From Rhodospirillaceae bacterium (GTDB lineage Bacteria; Pseudomonadota; Alphaproteobacteria; Bin65), in contig WTGH01000010.1 in NCBI GenBank assembly GCA_011523655.1, positions 248,001 through 312,000 of the forward strand: DNA of 64,000 bases, read 5' to 3'. A program made the translations under genes and the position numbers. The notes under the pieces were generated by a model. It was not told the DNA's origin. It was given only the letters and a program-made list of their open reading frames with translations, and made no database searches. Shown piece after piece: positions 1-9,535 of the stretch (positions are counted from its first letter, which is position 1; every line of letters begins with the position of its first letter).

Positions 1-3000
1 GCCATCCGGTTCGCGCTTCAGTATCCCTGCCTCGGCCAGAATTCCGAGCAGCCGGCCGAACAGCCGCCGGTGCTGTTCCACGACACCCAACGCGCCGCAA
101 AGGGCCTCCGCCTCGACGGCCGCGCCCGTCCTGCGCCGCCAGCCCAGCCGGTCGAGCGCCGCGAGCACATAGGCGCCGCCGAGCCGGTCCAGATCCCCGA
201 GCAGGGCGGCCCGCTCTTCGGGCCGGACATCCTCGGCCGCAAGATAGTCGGGGAACGATCCTGTCCGGGCACCGATCGATTCCGGGCCTTCGAGGAATTG
301 TGCCGATTGAAGCCCACCGGACAGGGGCTGTTCCCGCCAGACGACTTCGTAAAGGAGGTCCTTGAGCGCGTTCGACGCCGAGAGCATGGCGGACCGCGTC
401 GCCCGCTTCATCGTGAATCCGTCCACGCCGCCGATCGGCGCGCCGGCCGGGTCGAAGAGGCTCAGATCGGCCTTGACGATTTCCGGAGAGTCGTCCGCGT
501 GCTCGTCGGAATAGCCGCTTCGGGCGGCCTCGCGCATGCGGACATGGCAGAAGATCCGTTCGGGCGGCGGCCCCGCCAGCCACAGCCGGTCCCAGCCGAA
601 GGGCATGTAGGTGGATTTCCCCGCCACGCGGGCCTGGTCGCGCGCCGCGAGCACGGTCTGGAAGCAGCCGTCGAGCAGGATCGGATGCAGGTCGAGGCCG
701 CCGCCGTCCAGGCAGTCCAGGAGCGCGACCTCGCCGACCGCCTCGCCGGGGCCGGACCACACGGCCTGGAGGGGCCGAAACGCGGGCCCGAGCACCACCC
801 TGGTGCTGAACTTGTTGCGGTAGAGCGATGCGACGTCTCCCGGCGTCAACGCCGCCCTGAGGCCGTCGAGGTCGATCCGGTCCCCGCCTTCCGGCCGGCC
901 GCCGCCCGGCGACATCCGGCCTTCGAGATGCAGGGTCCAGCCGTCCTCGCCGCCGCGGCTGAACACCTCGAAGCGGCGCGGCGACGCGCCGTCGGCGCCA
1001 TCGAACACGATCTGGAGCTTCCGCCCGTTTTCGCCCGCTTCGTCCTCGGAACCTTCCAGAGGGAGGATCATCGGGCTGTGCAACTGGCAATCCTCCAGGA
1101 CCACCGCGCGGGCGCGCTCGCCCCACAGCACCGTCGCCGCCATCGTGGCGAACATCGCACCCGGCACCACGACCTGGCCGAACACCAGATGGTCTTTCAC
1201 CCAAGGCGGGTCGGAGACGAATATCTCCGTCTCGAACGCGGCCTCCCCGCGCGGCGATTCGTGCCGCACACCCAGCAAGGGATGGCCCGCGTTCTGGCGC
1301 CGCCGCTTCGGGGCCTCGACCCAGTGGCGTTGGCGCTGGAACGGATAGCCCGGCAACTGGATGCGGCAGCGTTCCTCGCCGGCGAACAGCCCTTCGAACG
1401 CGATCGGAAAGCCCGCCGCGTACGCGCCGGCGACCGCCGCCACGAAGGCGTCGCCCCCGGCCGGCTCCGGCGAGGATTCGGACGGCCGGCGAAGACTGGC
1501 CAGGGCGATCGGCACTCCGGCGCCGCCGCGCGCCGATTCCGGCCAGCTCAGCGTGGCCATCGGACCGAGCACCGCGTGCGGACCGATCTCGACGAGCGCA
1601 TCGACGCCGTTTTCGGCCAGCGTCTCCACGCAGGCCTGGAACGCGACCGGCTCGCGGGCCTGGCGCCGCCAGTATGCGGCGTCGAGCGTCTGGCCCGGTT
1701 CGACCGTACGGCCGGTGAGGTTGCTCACGAATGTCAGCGACGGCGGCGAGAAGGACATCGTCGACAGCACCGCTTCCAGATCGTCCAGAGCGGGCTCGAC
1801 CATGGCGCTGTGGTAAGCGGGGCTCTTTCGCAACCGCGCGACCCGGATGTCCTGCGCTTCGAAGCGCTCGAGGACTGCCGCGATCTCCGCCGCCGGCCCG
1901 CTGATCACCTGATGCGCGCCATTGTCTGCGGCTATGCACAGGCCGATCCCCTTCCCGGACGCGTTGTGCTGCTCCAGGGCGGCCGCCACGTCGGCGGCCG
2001 GCGCGAATACGGCCGCCATCGCGCCCTCGCCGGGCAAGGCGCCGATCAGTGCGCCCCGCGCCGCGGCGAATCGCAGACCGTCCTCCAGGCTGAACACGCC
2101 GGCGGTGTGCGCGGCGGCAATCTCTCCGAGGCTGTGGCCGAACACGACATCCGGCCGGATGCCGATGCCGGACCACAGCGCCGTCAACGCACATTCGAGC
2201 GCGTAGATCGCCGGCTGCTTCCATTCCGGATCGTCCAGGTCTCCCGTGGCGCCGGGCCTGCCGAACATCACGTCGAGCAGCGAGCCGTTCCGCTCTTTCC
2301 TGAGCATGGCGTCGCAGCGGTCGAGAACCGCGCGTACCGCCGGCTCGGCCTCGTAGAGATCCGCGCCCATGCCGACCCACTGGCTCGCCTGGCCGGTATA
2401 GGCGAACGCGACTTGCGCCGGCGCCGTCGCGGCAGGCCATTCGCCGCCCTCGGCGCGTGTCCGCAAGCCGGCGCGCAAGTCTTCGGCGTTGCGAAACGTT
2501 ACGGCGTCGCGGTGGCTGAAATGGCTGCGCCCGACGCCTGCCGTCCACGCCATGTCGGCGAGTCGGGAGCCGTTCCCGTCCTCTGCGTCGAGCCACGAGA
2601 GATACCGGCCCGCAAGGTCCTTGAGCGCCGCGTCCGACTTCCCGGAAAGCGGCAGGATTCTAAGCTCGCGCGGGGAGAGTTCTGCGGTCGGCGGTCCATC
2701 CTCGAAGGGATCGGGCAGGGAAGCGGACACAGAAGCGGACACGGGGGTCGGCGCGCCGACCGGCCACGGCGACGCGCCGTTCGCAGCCGCGTCTGCGCCG
2801 TTTCCGTACCCTTCCACGATGACGTGGGAGTTGGTTCCCGAGAAGCCGAACGAGCTGACGCCGGCCAGCGGCCCGCGGCCGGACGCGGCCGGCCAGTCCG
2901 TCTCCGCCGTGGTGATCTGTACCGGAAAGCTGTCCCAGTCGATCTGCGGGTTCGGTGTCCGGAAGTTGAGATGTTTCGGGATCGTGCCCCGGCGCATCGA

Positions 3001-4197
3001 AAGCAGGACCTTGATGAGGCCCGCGGCCCCCGCCGCGGCCGCCAGATGGCCGATGTTGGTCTTCACCGATCCGACGAGCAGCGGCCGGTCCGCCGCGCGC
3101 CCCCGGCCGTAGACCGATCCCGCTGCGGCCAGCTCCGTCGGGTCGCCCAGCTTGGTCCCGGTCCCGTGCGCTTCCAGATAGTCCACCTGCGCGGGCGGAA
3201 TACCGGCCCGCGCCAGCGCCGCCTCGATCACATGCGCTTGGGTGAGGGCCCGCGGGGCGGGCAGCCCCGGGCGTTCCCCGTCCTGGTTTATGGCCGACCC
3301 GCGGATTATCCCCCAGATCCGGTCGCCGGCCGCCTCCGCCTCGCTCAGACGCTTGAGAACCAGCATGCCGCAGCCTTCGCTGCGCACGAAGCCGTCCGCG
3401 CGTTCGTCGAAGGTCCAGCACTGGCCGGTGGGCGACAGCATGCCGGCATTCGCGAAGGCTTCCGTGGTCGTGGGCGACAGGATGACGCAAACCCCGCCGG
3501 TCAGCGCGATATCCGCCTCGCCGCGCTGGAGGCCCGCCACGGCCTGATGGACCGCGACCAGCGCCGAGGAGCAGGCAGTGTCCACGGCGATCGACGGGCC
3601 CTCGAGGCCGAGCGCGAAGGAAACGCGCCCGGTCGCGGTGCTGAAGCGGTTGCCCGTCACCAGATAGAGCGGCGTGTCGGGCCCGACCGATCCGCCTTCG
3701 TCGCGGACGATTTCCTGATATTCGTAACTGCCGATTCCGGCATAGACCCCGGTGCGACTGCCGACCAGCCGGTCCGGGCTGATCCCCGCGTCCTCCAGAG
3801 CCTCCCAGCTCAGCTCCAGCAGCAGCCGCTGCTGCGGGTCGAGCGACTGCGCCTCCAGCGGCGAAATACGGAAGAACGCCTCGTCGAAACGGTCGATGTC
3901 GGAAAGGAAGGCGCCGTACCGGCTGGCATCGTGAACGGCCACGTCATCGGGAAACATCTCGCTCACCCGATCGTCGCCAGGACCGGGCGAACCGTGGGTT
4001 ACCGCGTTGCCGCCGGACGCCAGCAAGCTCCAGAAGGCATCCAGATTCTCCGCGCCGGGAAACCGGCACGCCATGCCCACGACGGCGATCGGATCGTCGC
4101 CCCGCCCGTCGCTCCGCCCGTCGCCCTCCGGGTTCAGGCTGTGGGCGCCGGTGACAGGGGCTCCGTCCTGACGATGAGATTTTGCCCGCTTCGACAT
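1..4197 (-). CDS. Type I polyketide synthase, N-terminal part (KS-AT-DH-...), truncated by the window edge
   Basis: Multidomain polyketide synthase that extends and modifies acyl chains. From the ATG at 4197 the frame is open to base 1, giving 1399 codons with no stop. The ketosynthase (about residues 35-460) has the nucleophile in DTACSSALVAVH (Cys209), EAHGTGT and KTNIGHL. The acyltransferase has FAYTGQASQWVGMG and GHSLGEIAAAH (Ser689); a YHSAM motif sits where malonyl-type HAFH or methylmalonyl-type YASH is usual, so the extender unit is uncertain. A dehydratase follows, with HLVFGQVVVP (His1003) and a later LLDGCFQT. The last ~100 residues (HRRLFGRLLGILAEAGIL) resemble the region before a C-methyltransferase, so further domains probably lie outside the window. 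AAAGGGA just upstream is a plausible ribosome site. There is no loading domain, so it is probably an iterative or reducing PKS. Confidence 0.93.
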   Translation of the reverse strand, partial: MSKRAKSHRQDGAPVTGAHSLNPEGDGRSDGRGDDPIAVVGMACRFPGAENLDAFWSLLASGGNAVTHGSPGPGDDRVSEMFPDDVAVHDASRYGAFLSDIDRFDEAFFRISPLEAQSLDPQQRLLLELSWEALEDAGISPDRLVGSRTGVYAGIGSYEYQEIVRDEGGSVGPDTPLYLVTGNRFSTATGRVSFALGLEGPSIAVDTACSSALVAVHQAVAGLQRGEADIALTGGVCVILSPTTTEAFANAGMLSPTGQCWTFDERADGFVRSEGCGMLVLKRLSEAEAAGDRIWGIIRGSAINQDGERPGLPAPRALTQAHVIEAALARAGIPPAQVDYLEAHGTGTKLGDPTELAAAGSVYGRGRAADRPLLVGSVKTNIGHLAAAAGAAGLIKVLLSMRRGTIPKHLNFRTPNPQIDWDSFPVQITTAETDWPAASGRGPLAGVSSFGFSGTNSHVIVEGYGNGADAAANGASPWPVGAPTPVSASVSASLPDPFEDGPPTAELSPRELRILPLSGKSDAALKDLAGRYLSWLDAEDGNGSRLADMAWTAGVGRSHFSHRDAVTFRNAEDLRAGLRTRAEGGEWPAATAPAQVAFAYTGQASQWVGMGADLYEAEPAVRAVLDRCDAMLRKERNGSLLDVMFGRPGATGDLDDPEWKQPAIYALECALTALWSGIGIRPDVVFGHSLGEIAAAHTAGVFSLEDGLRFAAARGALIGALPGEGAMAAVFAPAADVAAALEQHNASGKGIGLCIAADNGAHQVISGPAAEIAAVLERFEAQDIRVARLRKSPAYHSAMVEPALDDLEAVLSTMSFSPPSLTFVSNLTGRTVEPGQTLDAAYWRRQAREPVAFQACVETLAENGVDALVEIGPHAVLGPMATLSWPESARGGAGVPIALASLRRPSESSPEPAGGDAFVAAVAGAYAAGFPIAFEGLFAGEERCRIQLPGYPFQRQRHWVEAPKRRRQNAGHPLLGVRHESPRGEAAFETEIFVSDPPWVKDHLVFGQVVVPGAMFATMAATVLWGERARAVVLEDCQLHSPMILPLEGSEDEAGENGRKLQIVFDGADGASPRRFEVFSRGGEDGWTLHLEGRMSPGGGRPEGGDRIDLDGLRAALTPGDVASLYRNKFSTRVVLGPAFRPLQAVWSGPGEAVGEVALLDCLDGGGLDLHPILLDGCFQTVLAARDQARVAGKSTYMPFGWDRLWLAGPPPERIFCHVRMREAARSGYSDEHADDSPEIVKADLSLFDPAGAPIGGVDGFTMKRATRSAMLSASNALKDLLYEVVWREQPLSGGLQSAQFLEGPESIGARTGSFPDYLAAEDVRPEERAALLGDLDRLGGAYVLAALDRLGWRRRTGAAVEAEALCGALGVVEQHRRLFGRLLGILAEAGILKREPDG

Positions 4198-4726
4198 CGA
4201 AGGTCCCTTTCGCGAATTCGGCGCGCTTCCGGCCCGTCCGCCATAATCTCTCGCCCGCGCGCCCATTTCCATCCCAATTCGCTCGCCATTCGCTCCTCAT
4301 TCGCTAGGGGCGCGGATCGGAAAACTGCGCGGCACGTGCGCCGGCCACGCCGGCGAAGATAATGCCCCGGCCGCCGCCGAACGGTCCTTTGTCCGCCGCA
4401 GCTTGCGCGGGCCGGGTGCGCTAGCATGCAATCCGATCGAAGGAAACTCGGAACTCGCCTCCGGACATCATTCGCGGCCGGACGATTGCCGTCGCCGAAT
4501 GTCCGGCCGATGAAACCGGCCGGATGCCGCAATGCATGGCGTATGGCAATATGCGGAGGGCCGGCGCCGGGTGCTGCCCGGCGGACGCGCTCCACGAAGA
4601 GATGTCCGGGTCCGTCCCGCCGCGGCGCGCGGCAGGTGGCGCTGGACACTGTGCGGATTGTAACCTCTTATCCCGGGAACCGTTGCAACGCCGCGCCGGG
4701 CCGGCGGGATCGGAAGGGAAAACGCC
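4198..4726. other. Divergent intergenic region between PKS and isomerase genes
   Basis: This 529-bp region separates the minus-strand PKS from the plus-strand isomerase. I see no convincing gene: the open frames here have atypical arginine- and proline-rich composition. Its most structured part is the triple direct repeat at 4277-4305. It presumably holds promoters for both directions. Confidence 0.5.
4277..4305 (-). promoter_or_regulatory. Three direct 7-mers at 11-bp period upstream of the PKS
   Basis: On the minus strand the heptamer AGCGAAT occurs three times, at plus-strand positions 4299-4305, 4288-4294 and 4277-4283, separated by 4-bp spacers (GAGG, GGCG). This is exactly an 11-bp period, one helical turn. 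Direct 7-mers at 11-bp spacing are the classic site layout of OmpR/PhoB-type winged-helix proteins, including SARP activators of biosynthetic clusters. The array lies 80-108 bp upstream of the PKS start. No such regulator lies in the window. Confidence 0.45.
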
Positions 4727-5482
4727 ATGCGGCTGGACCGCGTCGATCATCCGACCGTCTACGGCACCCGGGCCAAGATCGGCGTCATCGTGCCGCCGGC
4801 CAACACCGCCAACGAGGCAGAGTGGGCCCGCATGACGCCGCCGGGCGTGACGATCCATGCGGCGCGCATGCCGCTGCATCTCGATACGGTGAGCGAAGCC
4901 GGCAAGGCGGCGCTCCATGCCGACCTTGCGCGCTACGCCGGCGACCTGGCGCTGGCCAGCGTCGATCTGATCGCCTACGGCTGCACGGCCGGCTCCCTCG
5001 TCAACCCGGTCGAATCCCTGGCCGACTTCATGGCCGAGCGCACCGGCCGGCCGGCGGTGACGACCGCGCAGGCGCTGGTCGAGGCCATGCGCGCCCTCGG
5101 CGCGACGAAGATTGCGCTCGGCACGCCCTACGATGCGTCGCTCAACGCCCACGAGGTGCGGTTCCTGGCCGACCACGGCATCGCTGTCGTCCACGAGGAA
5201 GGCTTCGGCTACGGCGCCGGCGGGCCGCAGGAGCACCGCAACATCGCGCGCATCCGGCCTGAGGAGGTCTACGCCCTGGCAAAGCGCGTCGACCGGGCGG
5301 AGGCCGAGGCGATCCTGCTGTCGTGTACCGATCTTGCGACCCTGGATGTGATCGAACGGCTGGAGGCCGAGTGCGGCAAGCCGGTGGTCAGCAGCAATAC
5401 GGCGACCTTCTGGTTCGCCCTGCGCCGCGCCGGGATCGGCGATCGCCTGGACGGCTTCGGCCGCCTGCTGAGGGAACACTGA
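4727..5482 (+). CDS. Asp/Glu racemase superfamily protein, maleate isomerase / arylmalonate decarboxylase-like
   Basis: A 251-residue protein of the two-cysteine Asp/Glu racemase superfamily, whose members isomerise maleate to fumarate or decarboxylate arylmalonates. An N-terminal GVIVPPANTANE segment, a first cysteine in YGCTAGS (near residue 86) and a second in LSCTDLATLD (near residue 206) match the paired catalytic cysteines of maleate cis-trans isomerases. The length is normal for the family. ATG at 4727 follows GGAAGGGA with good spacing. It stands alone, divergent from the PKS and convergent with the DUF3237 gene, so context does not fix the substrate. Maleate isomerase-like is my preferred reading; hydantoin racemase-like is less likely. 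Confidence 0.8.
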   Translation: MRLDRVDHPTVYGTRAKIGVIVPPANTANEAEWARMTPPGVTIHAARMPLHLDTVSEAGKAALHADLARYAGDLALASVDLIAYGCTAGSLVNPVESLADFMAERTGRPAVTTAQALVEAMRALGATKIALGTPYDASLNAHEVRFLADHGIAVVHEEGFGYGAGGPQEHRNIARIRPEEVYALAKRVDRAEAEAILLSCTDLATLDVIERLEAECGKPVVSSNTATFWFALRRAGIGDRLDGFGRLLREH

Positions 5483-5524
5483 GGACCGCCGCCGCCGATC
5501 CCGGCCCGCGGGGCTGCGCCTCGA

Positions 5525-5986
5525 TCACTCGACGGCGAAGAGTGTAATCCGAACCGAGGACTTTTGCCGCGCTCCCGTGCCGACGAACAGCATGCGGTTG
5601 ACCCAGGCGTATCCGGCATCGCCGGTTTCGAGCCGGGCATGGGTGCGCATGTAGTAGCTGTCTGGCGCGACGTCCTCGCCGGCAGCGAGGCGCTCGATGA
5701 CCTCCGCGGGCCCGTGGCGAAAGCCGTAGTTGACGATTTCGATCAGGGCCCCGTCGTCCGTTTCCATCGCGTACCGGGTGTCGAGCTCGGCGGTCCCGTC
5801 GGCGAAAATCGTCTGCCAGTCCGCGCCGAGGTTGAGGAGGCGTCCCGATATTCCGGGCCCCGTCACCCGACCGCCGACGATCGGGATGATGCGGCGGCGC
5901 CCGGCGCGGCCCGCGCCCATCTCGCGGACCGGTCCCAGTTCGACGGCAATGTCGCAGAAATGGCGCAGCCTGGGTACGGGGAGCAT
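5525..5986 (-). CDS. DUF3237 family protein
   Basis: A small beta-rich protein of 153 residues resembling the DUF3237 (UPF0311) family, whose biochemical role is unknown. Recognisable features are the opening PRLRHFCDIAVELGP, a GRRRIIPIVGGRVTGPGISGR stretch, DWQ and the end segment YAWVNRMLFVGTG. I chose the ATG at 5986 because AAGGGCGGAGAC precedes it; an in-frame ATG at 6022 would add 12 residues but lacks a ribosome site. It is convergent with the isomerase gene and divergent from the molybdenum hydroxylase operon. DUF3237 genes often lie beside catabolic genes, which fits here but says nothing precise. Confidence 0.75.
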   Translation of the reverse strand: MLPVPRLRHFCDIAVELGPVREMGAGRAGRRRIIPIVGGRVTGPGISGRLLNLGADWQTIFADGTAELDTRYAMETDDGALIEIVNYGFRHGPAEVIERLAAGEDVAPDSYYMRTHARLETGDAGYAWVNRMLFVGTGARQKSSVRITLFAVE

Positions 5987-6254
5987 GTCTCCGCCCTTCA
6001 AAGGATCACGGGGGTCCCGCATGTACCCGCGATCCGGATGTGCAGAAATCGGGCAAATTGTGTCGCGGCGCCCCGTCCGGTCTGATAGGAACGGCGCTCG
6101 GGGTTCCGGCCCGAACGGGACGCAGATCGGAAAATCGGGGCATGACAGGCAACAGGCTGCCAGCGCGCGCGACGGCCGGCGGCACGACCGCGCAGTTCCC
6201 GGCCGGTTTCTGCAGGTGCCGGCCGGCCGGCCGTGGATCGTCCCGCGCCGCGCG

Positions 6255-8666
6255 ATGACCGCCGGCGGCCGCTGGGTCGGGGCTCCGGTCCCGCGCAAGG
6301 AGGACGAGGCGCTCGTCACCGGCCGCGCGCGTTTTATCGACGACATGGAGCCGGTGCCGGGGATCCGCCACGCGGCGCTCCTGCGCTCGCCGCACGCCCA
6401 CGCCGAAATTCTGTCGATAGACGTTTCGAGGGCGGCGGCGCACCCGGGCGTCTACGGAGTTCTTACAGGCGCCGACATCGCGGCTGCGACCAGGCCGATC
6501 CCGAGCGCCGTCCGGGTGCCGATCGACTATTACCCGATGGCGGCCGGCAAGGTGCGCTACGCCGGCGAGCCGGTCGCGCTGGTTGCGGCCGAAGACCGGT
6601 ACGTCGCCGAGGATGCGCTCGAACTGATCGAGGTCGAGTACCGGCCGCTGCCTCCGGTCATCGATCTGAAGGCGGCCATGAACGACGCTTCGCCGCTGCT
6701 GCACGAGGCGGTCGGTTCGAACGTCGCGCACCATCGCACCTTCCGCTACGGCGACCCGGACAAAGCGTTCGAGGAAGCCGACCGCGTCGTCCGGCTGGAC
6801 TGGACCTTCCCGCGCTATTCTTCGACCCCGGTGGAAACCTACGGCGCGGTCGCGCAGTTCGAGCCGGCGCCCGACCGCTACACGATCTGGTCCAACTTCC
6901 AGGGACCGTTCATCCTGCACGCGCTGATGTGCGGCGCGCTCGAGGTGCCGGGCAACCGGCTGCGCCTGATCACGGCGCCGCAGAGCGGCGGCAGCTTCGG
7001 GATCAAGCAGGGGATATTCCCATACCTGGTGTTGCTGGCGGCGGCGAGCCGCCTTCTGGGCATGCCGCTCAAATGGATCGAGGACCGGCTGGAGCACCTG
7101 GTGGGCTCTTCATCGGCGTCGAACCGCGAAGATGCGGTCGAAGCGGCGTTCAGGGACGACGGCACCCTGACCGGCCTCCGGTTCTTCAACACGGTCGATG
7201 TCGGCGCCTATATCCGCGCGCCGGAGCCGGCCTCCGTCTACCGCATGCACAGCGCGTCCAACGGCGCTTACGGCGTCGGCAACATATCTGTCGAAAACCG
7301 GCTGGTGACGACGAACCGCCTGCCGATCGGTCTCAACCGCGGCTATGGCGGCCCGCAGTTCTTCTTCGCGCTGGAACGGGCGATGGAGGCCGGCGCGCGG
7401 GCGCTCGGACTCGATATCGCCGAGATCAGGCGGCGCAACTTCATCCCGAAAGACGCGTTTCCCTATCGCGCCCCGGCCGGTTCGCTCTACGACGCCGGCG
7501 ACTACGAGGCGGGCCTCGACAAGGCGCTCGACCTCGCGGACTACGCTTCGTTGCGCGCCGAGCGCGGCCGGGCGCGGGAGGAGGGCCGGCTGTTCGGGAT
7601 CGGCCTGGCAACGGCGGTCGAGCCGTCCGGTTCCAACATGGCCTATGTGACGCTCGCCCAGACGCCGGAGGAGCGCGCCCGAGCCGGCGGCCGGTCCGGC
7701 GGTCTCGGGACCTGCACGATATCGATCGATCCGTCCGGCTCGGTGACCGTGAAGACGGTCTCGACACCGGCCGGGCAGGGACACGCCACCGTCGCCGCCC
7801 AGATCGTGGCCGATGCGCTCGGGCTCACGCCGGACGACATCGAGGTGGTGACCGAGGTCGATACCCTGACCAGCGCGTGGTCCCTCGCCTCCGGCAACTA
7901 TGCGAACCGGTTTGCGTCGGTGGTGATCGGCGCCATCGGCGATGCCGCGCGCCGGGTCGCCGACAAGGTCCGGGCAATCGCCGCGGAAGACCTGGAAGTG
8001 GCGATGGAGGATATCGAACTGGCCGACGGCGCCGCCCGCATTGTCGGCGTTCCGGAAAAATCCCTCCCGTTCCGCCGCGTTGCCGCCAAGACCCACTGGC
8101 ACCCCGCCGGCCTGCCCGAGGGCATGGCGCCCGGCGTCTTCGAGACTGCGATCGTATCGCCGCCCGAGCTTGGACCGCCGGATGACCGGGACCGGGTGGC
8201 TTCGGCCGTGACCTTCGGCTTCATCTGCGACCTGGCGGCGGTGGAGATCGATCCCGGAACCGGAAAGGTCGACGTCAGGAAATACGTCTCGGTCCACGAC
8301 GTCGGGAACGTCCTCAACCCGCTGATCGTGGAAGGCCAGATCGTCGGGGGGTTCGCGCACGGCGTCGGCGGCGCGCTGCTGGAGGAGATGGTCTACGACG
8401 CCGACGGGAATCCGCTCTCGGGCACCCTTGCCGACTATCTCTGCGTGACCGCGCCGGAAATGCCCCGACTCATCATCGGCCACGTCGACACACCGTCCCC
8501 CCACACGGCGCTCGGCTCCAAGGGGATGGGCGACGGCTGTTCGATGCTGGCGCCCGTGGCGATCGCAAACGCCGTTGCCGACGCGCTCGGACGCGAGGAC
8601 ATCGATCCGCCCCTCACCCTTAACAAGGTCTGGGATCTCGTCGCGGACGGCGGAGGCGCCGGGTGA
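6255..8666 (+). CDS. Molybdenum hydroxylase large (molybdopterin-binding) subunit, xanthine dehydrogenase/CoxL family
   Basis: Large subunit (803 residues) of a xanthine-dehydrogenase-family hydroxylase, which inserts water-derived oxygen into a C-H bond at a Mo-molybdopterin cytosine dinucleotide centre. The N-terminal VGAPVPRKEDEALVTGRARF and the alpha/beta hammerhead domain (about 20-130) are followed by the two Mo-binding domains with QSGGSFGIKQG and a late GSKGMGDGCSMLAP motif. The position normally occupied by the catalytic glutamate (GxGE in xanthine oxidase) is Asp760 here, and the first glycine is followed by Met. ATG at 6255 is chosen for homology; the upstream in-frame sequence is low-complexity. 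Its stop overlaps the GTG of the FAD subunit gene (GTGA). The downstream CoA ligase and crotonase suggest an aromatic or heterocyclic acid substrate; this is inference. Confidence 0.9.
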   Translation: MTAGGRWVGAPVPRKEDEALVTGRARFIDDMEPVPGIRHAALLRSPHAHAEILSIDVSRAAAHPGVYGVLTGADIAAATRPIPSAVRVPIDYYPMAAGKVRYAGEPVALVAAEDRYVAEDALELIEVEYRPLPPVIDLKAAMNDASPLLHEAVGSNVAHHRTFRYGDPDKAFEEADRVVRLDWTFPRYSSTPVETYGAVAQFEPAPDRYTIWSNFQGPFILHALMCGALEVPGNRLRLITAPQSGGSFGIKQGIFPYLVLLAAASRLLGMPLKWIEDRLEHLVGSSSASNREDAVEAAFRDDGTLTGLRFFNTVDVGAYIRAPEPASVYRMHSASNGAYGVGNISVENRLVTTNRLPIGLNRGYGGPQFFFALERAMEAGARALGLDIAEIRRRNFIPKDAFPYRAPAGSLYDAGDYEAGLDKALDLADYASLRAERGRAREEGRLFGIGLATAVEPSGSNMAYVTLAQTPEERARAGGRSGGLGTCTISIDPSGSVTVKTVSTPAGQGHATVAAQIVADALGLTPDDIEVVTEVDTLTSAWSLASGNYANRFASVVIGAIGDAARRVADKVRAIAAEDLEVAMEDIELADGAARIVGVPEKSLPFRRVAAKTHWHPAGLPEGMAPGVFETAIVSPPELGPPDDRDRVASAVTFGFICDLAAVEIDPGTGKVDVRKYVSVHDVGNVLNPLIVEGQIVGGFAHGVGGALLEEMVYDADGNPLSGTLADYLCVTAPEMPRLIIGHVDTPSPHTALGSKGMGDGCSMLAPVAIANAVADALGREDIDPPLTLNKVWDLVADGGGAG

Positions 8667-9535
8667 AACCCGCACCGTTCGAATACTGCCGGGCCGATAC
8701 GCTCGACGAGGCGCTGGACCTGATGGCTGAGTTCGGTTCCGACGCCGCAGTGCTGGCCGGCGGGATGTCGCTCGGCCCGATGCTTAACATGCGGCTTGCG
8801 CGGCCCGCCGCCATCGTCGATGTCAACCCCGTCGACGACCTGTCCGGTATCCGGCTCGTGGACGATGCCCTCGAAACCGGAGCGCTCTGCCGGCAGGCCG
8901 ACGCGCTCGATTCCGCGCTCGTCCGCGATGAGGTGCCGCTTCTTTCCCAGGCGTTGCCGTTCGTCGGGCATTTCCAGACCCGGAACCGGGGAACCCTGGG
9001 CGGCTCGGTCTGCCACGCGGATCCGAGCGCCGAGATTCCGCTGGCCCTGGCAACGCTCGGCGGCGACGTGATCCTTCGGCAAAGGGGCCGGACGCGCGCC
9101 GTCGCCGCGAACAGTTTTTTCGGGGGGATTTTTACCACGGTCCGCGAGCCCGACGAACTCGTGACCGCGCTTCGCTGGCCGCGGAGCAAACCGTGGACCG
9201 GCTATGCTTTCGACGAGATCGCCCAGCGGCACGGAGACTTCGCCATCGGGGCGGCGGCGGCCGTCGCGACCGTCGCTCCGGACGGCAACCTTGCCGCGTT
9301 GTCGCTCGGCCTCGGCGGAATCGAGGACCGCCCGGTGCTGGCCGGCCTTGCCGGTTTCGTCGGCGTGCCCGCGACGGCCCGAACGGCGTCCGAGGCGGCG
9401 GCGCTCGCCGCCGAGCGCGCCGATCCGATGGAGGATCCGAGGGCAAGCGCAGCCTATCGGCACCAGTTGGTTCGAGTCCTCGGCGCCCGCGTCCTCGAAC
9501 GGGCCTTCGAAAGAGCGGGTGCGCGGCAATGTTGA
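8663..9535 (+). CDS. Molybdenum hydroxylase FAD-binding (medium) subunit, CoxM-like
   Basis: The 290-residue flavin subunit that passes electrons from the iron-sulphur subunit to an acceptor. Both FAD-binding motifs are visible: LAGGMSLGPMLNMRLARP near residue 32 and NRGTLGGSVCHADPSAE near residue 110. A CO-dehydrogenase flavoprotein C-terminal domain follows. The length matches CoxM; I see no cysteine-rich insertion such as 4-hydroxybenzoyl-CoA reductase HcrB carries for an extra 4Fe-4S cluster. The GTG start at 8663 overlaps the previous stop by four bases and its own stop overlaps the next ATG by seven, implying translational coupling in L-M-S order. Confidence 0.92.
   Translation: MKPAPFEYCRADTLDEALDLMAEFGSDAAVLAGGMSLGPMLNMRLARPAAIVDVNPVDDLSGIRLVDDALETGALCRQADALDSALVRDEVPLLSQALPFVGHFQTRNRGTLGGSVCHADPSAEIPLALATLGGDVILRQRGRTRAVAANSFFGGIFTTVREPDELVTALRWPRSKPWTGYAFDEIAQRHGDFAIGAAAAVATVAPDGNLAALSLGLGGIEDRPVLAGLAGFVGVPATARTASEAAALAAERADPMEDPRASAAYRHQLVRVLGARVLERAFERAGARQC

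Noticed and set aside
70..4362. Plus-strand open frame of 1430 codons over the PKS
   Set aside because: Its product is Arg/Pro/His-rich and has no family motif; the opposite strand encodes a clear KS-AT-DH protein in the same interval. It is a GC-rich antisense shadow.
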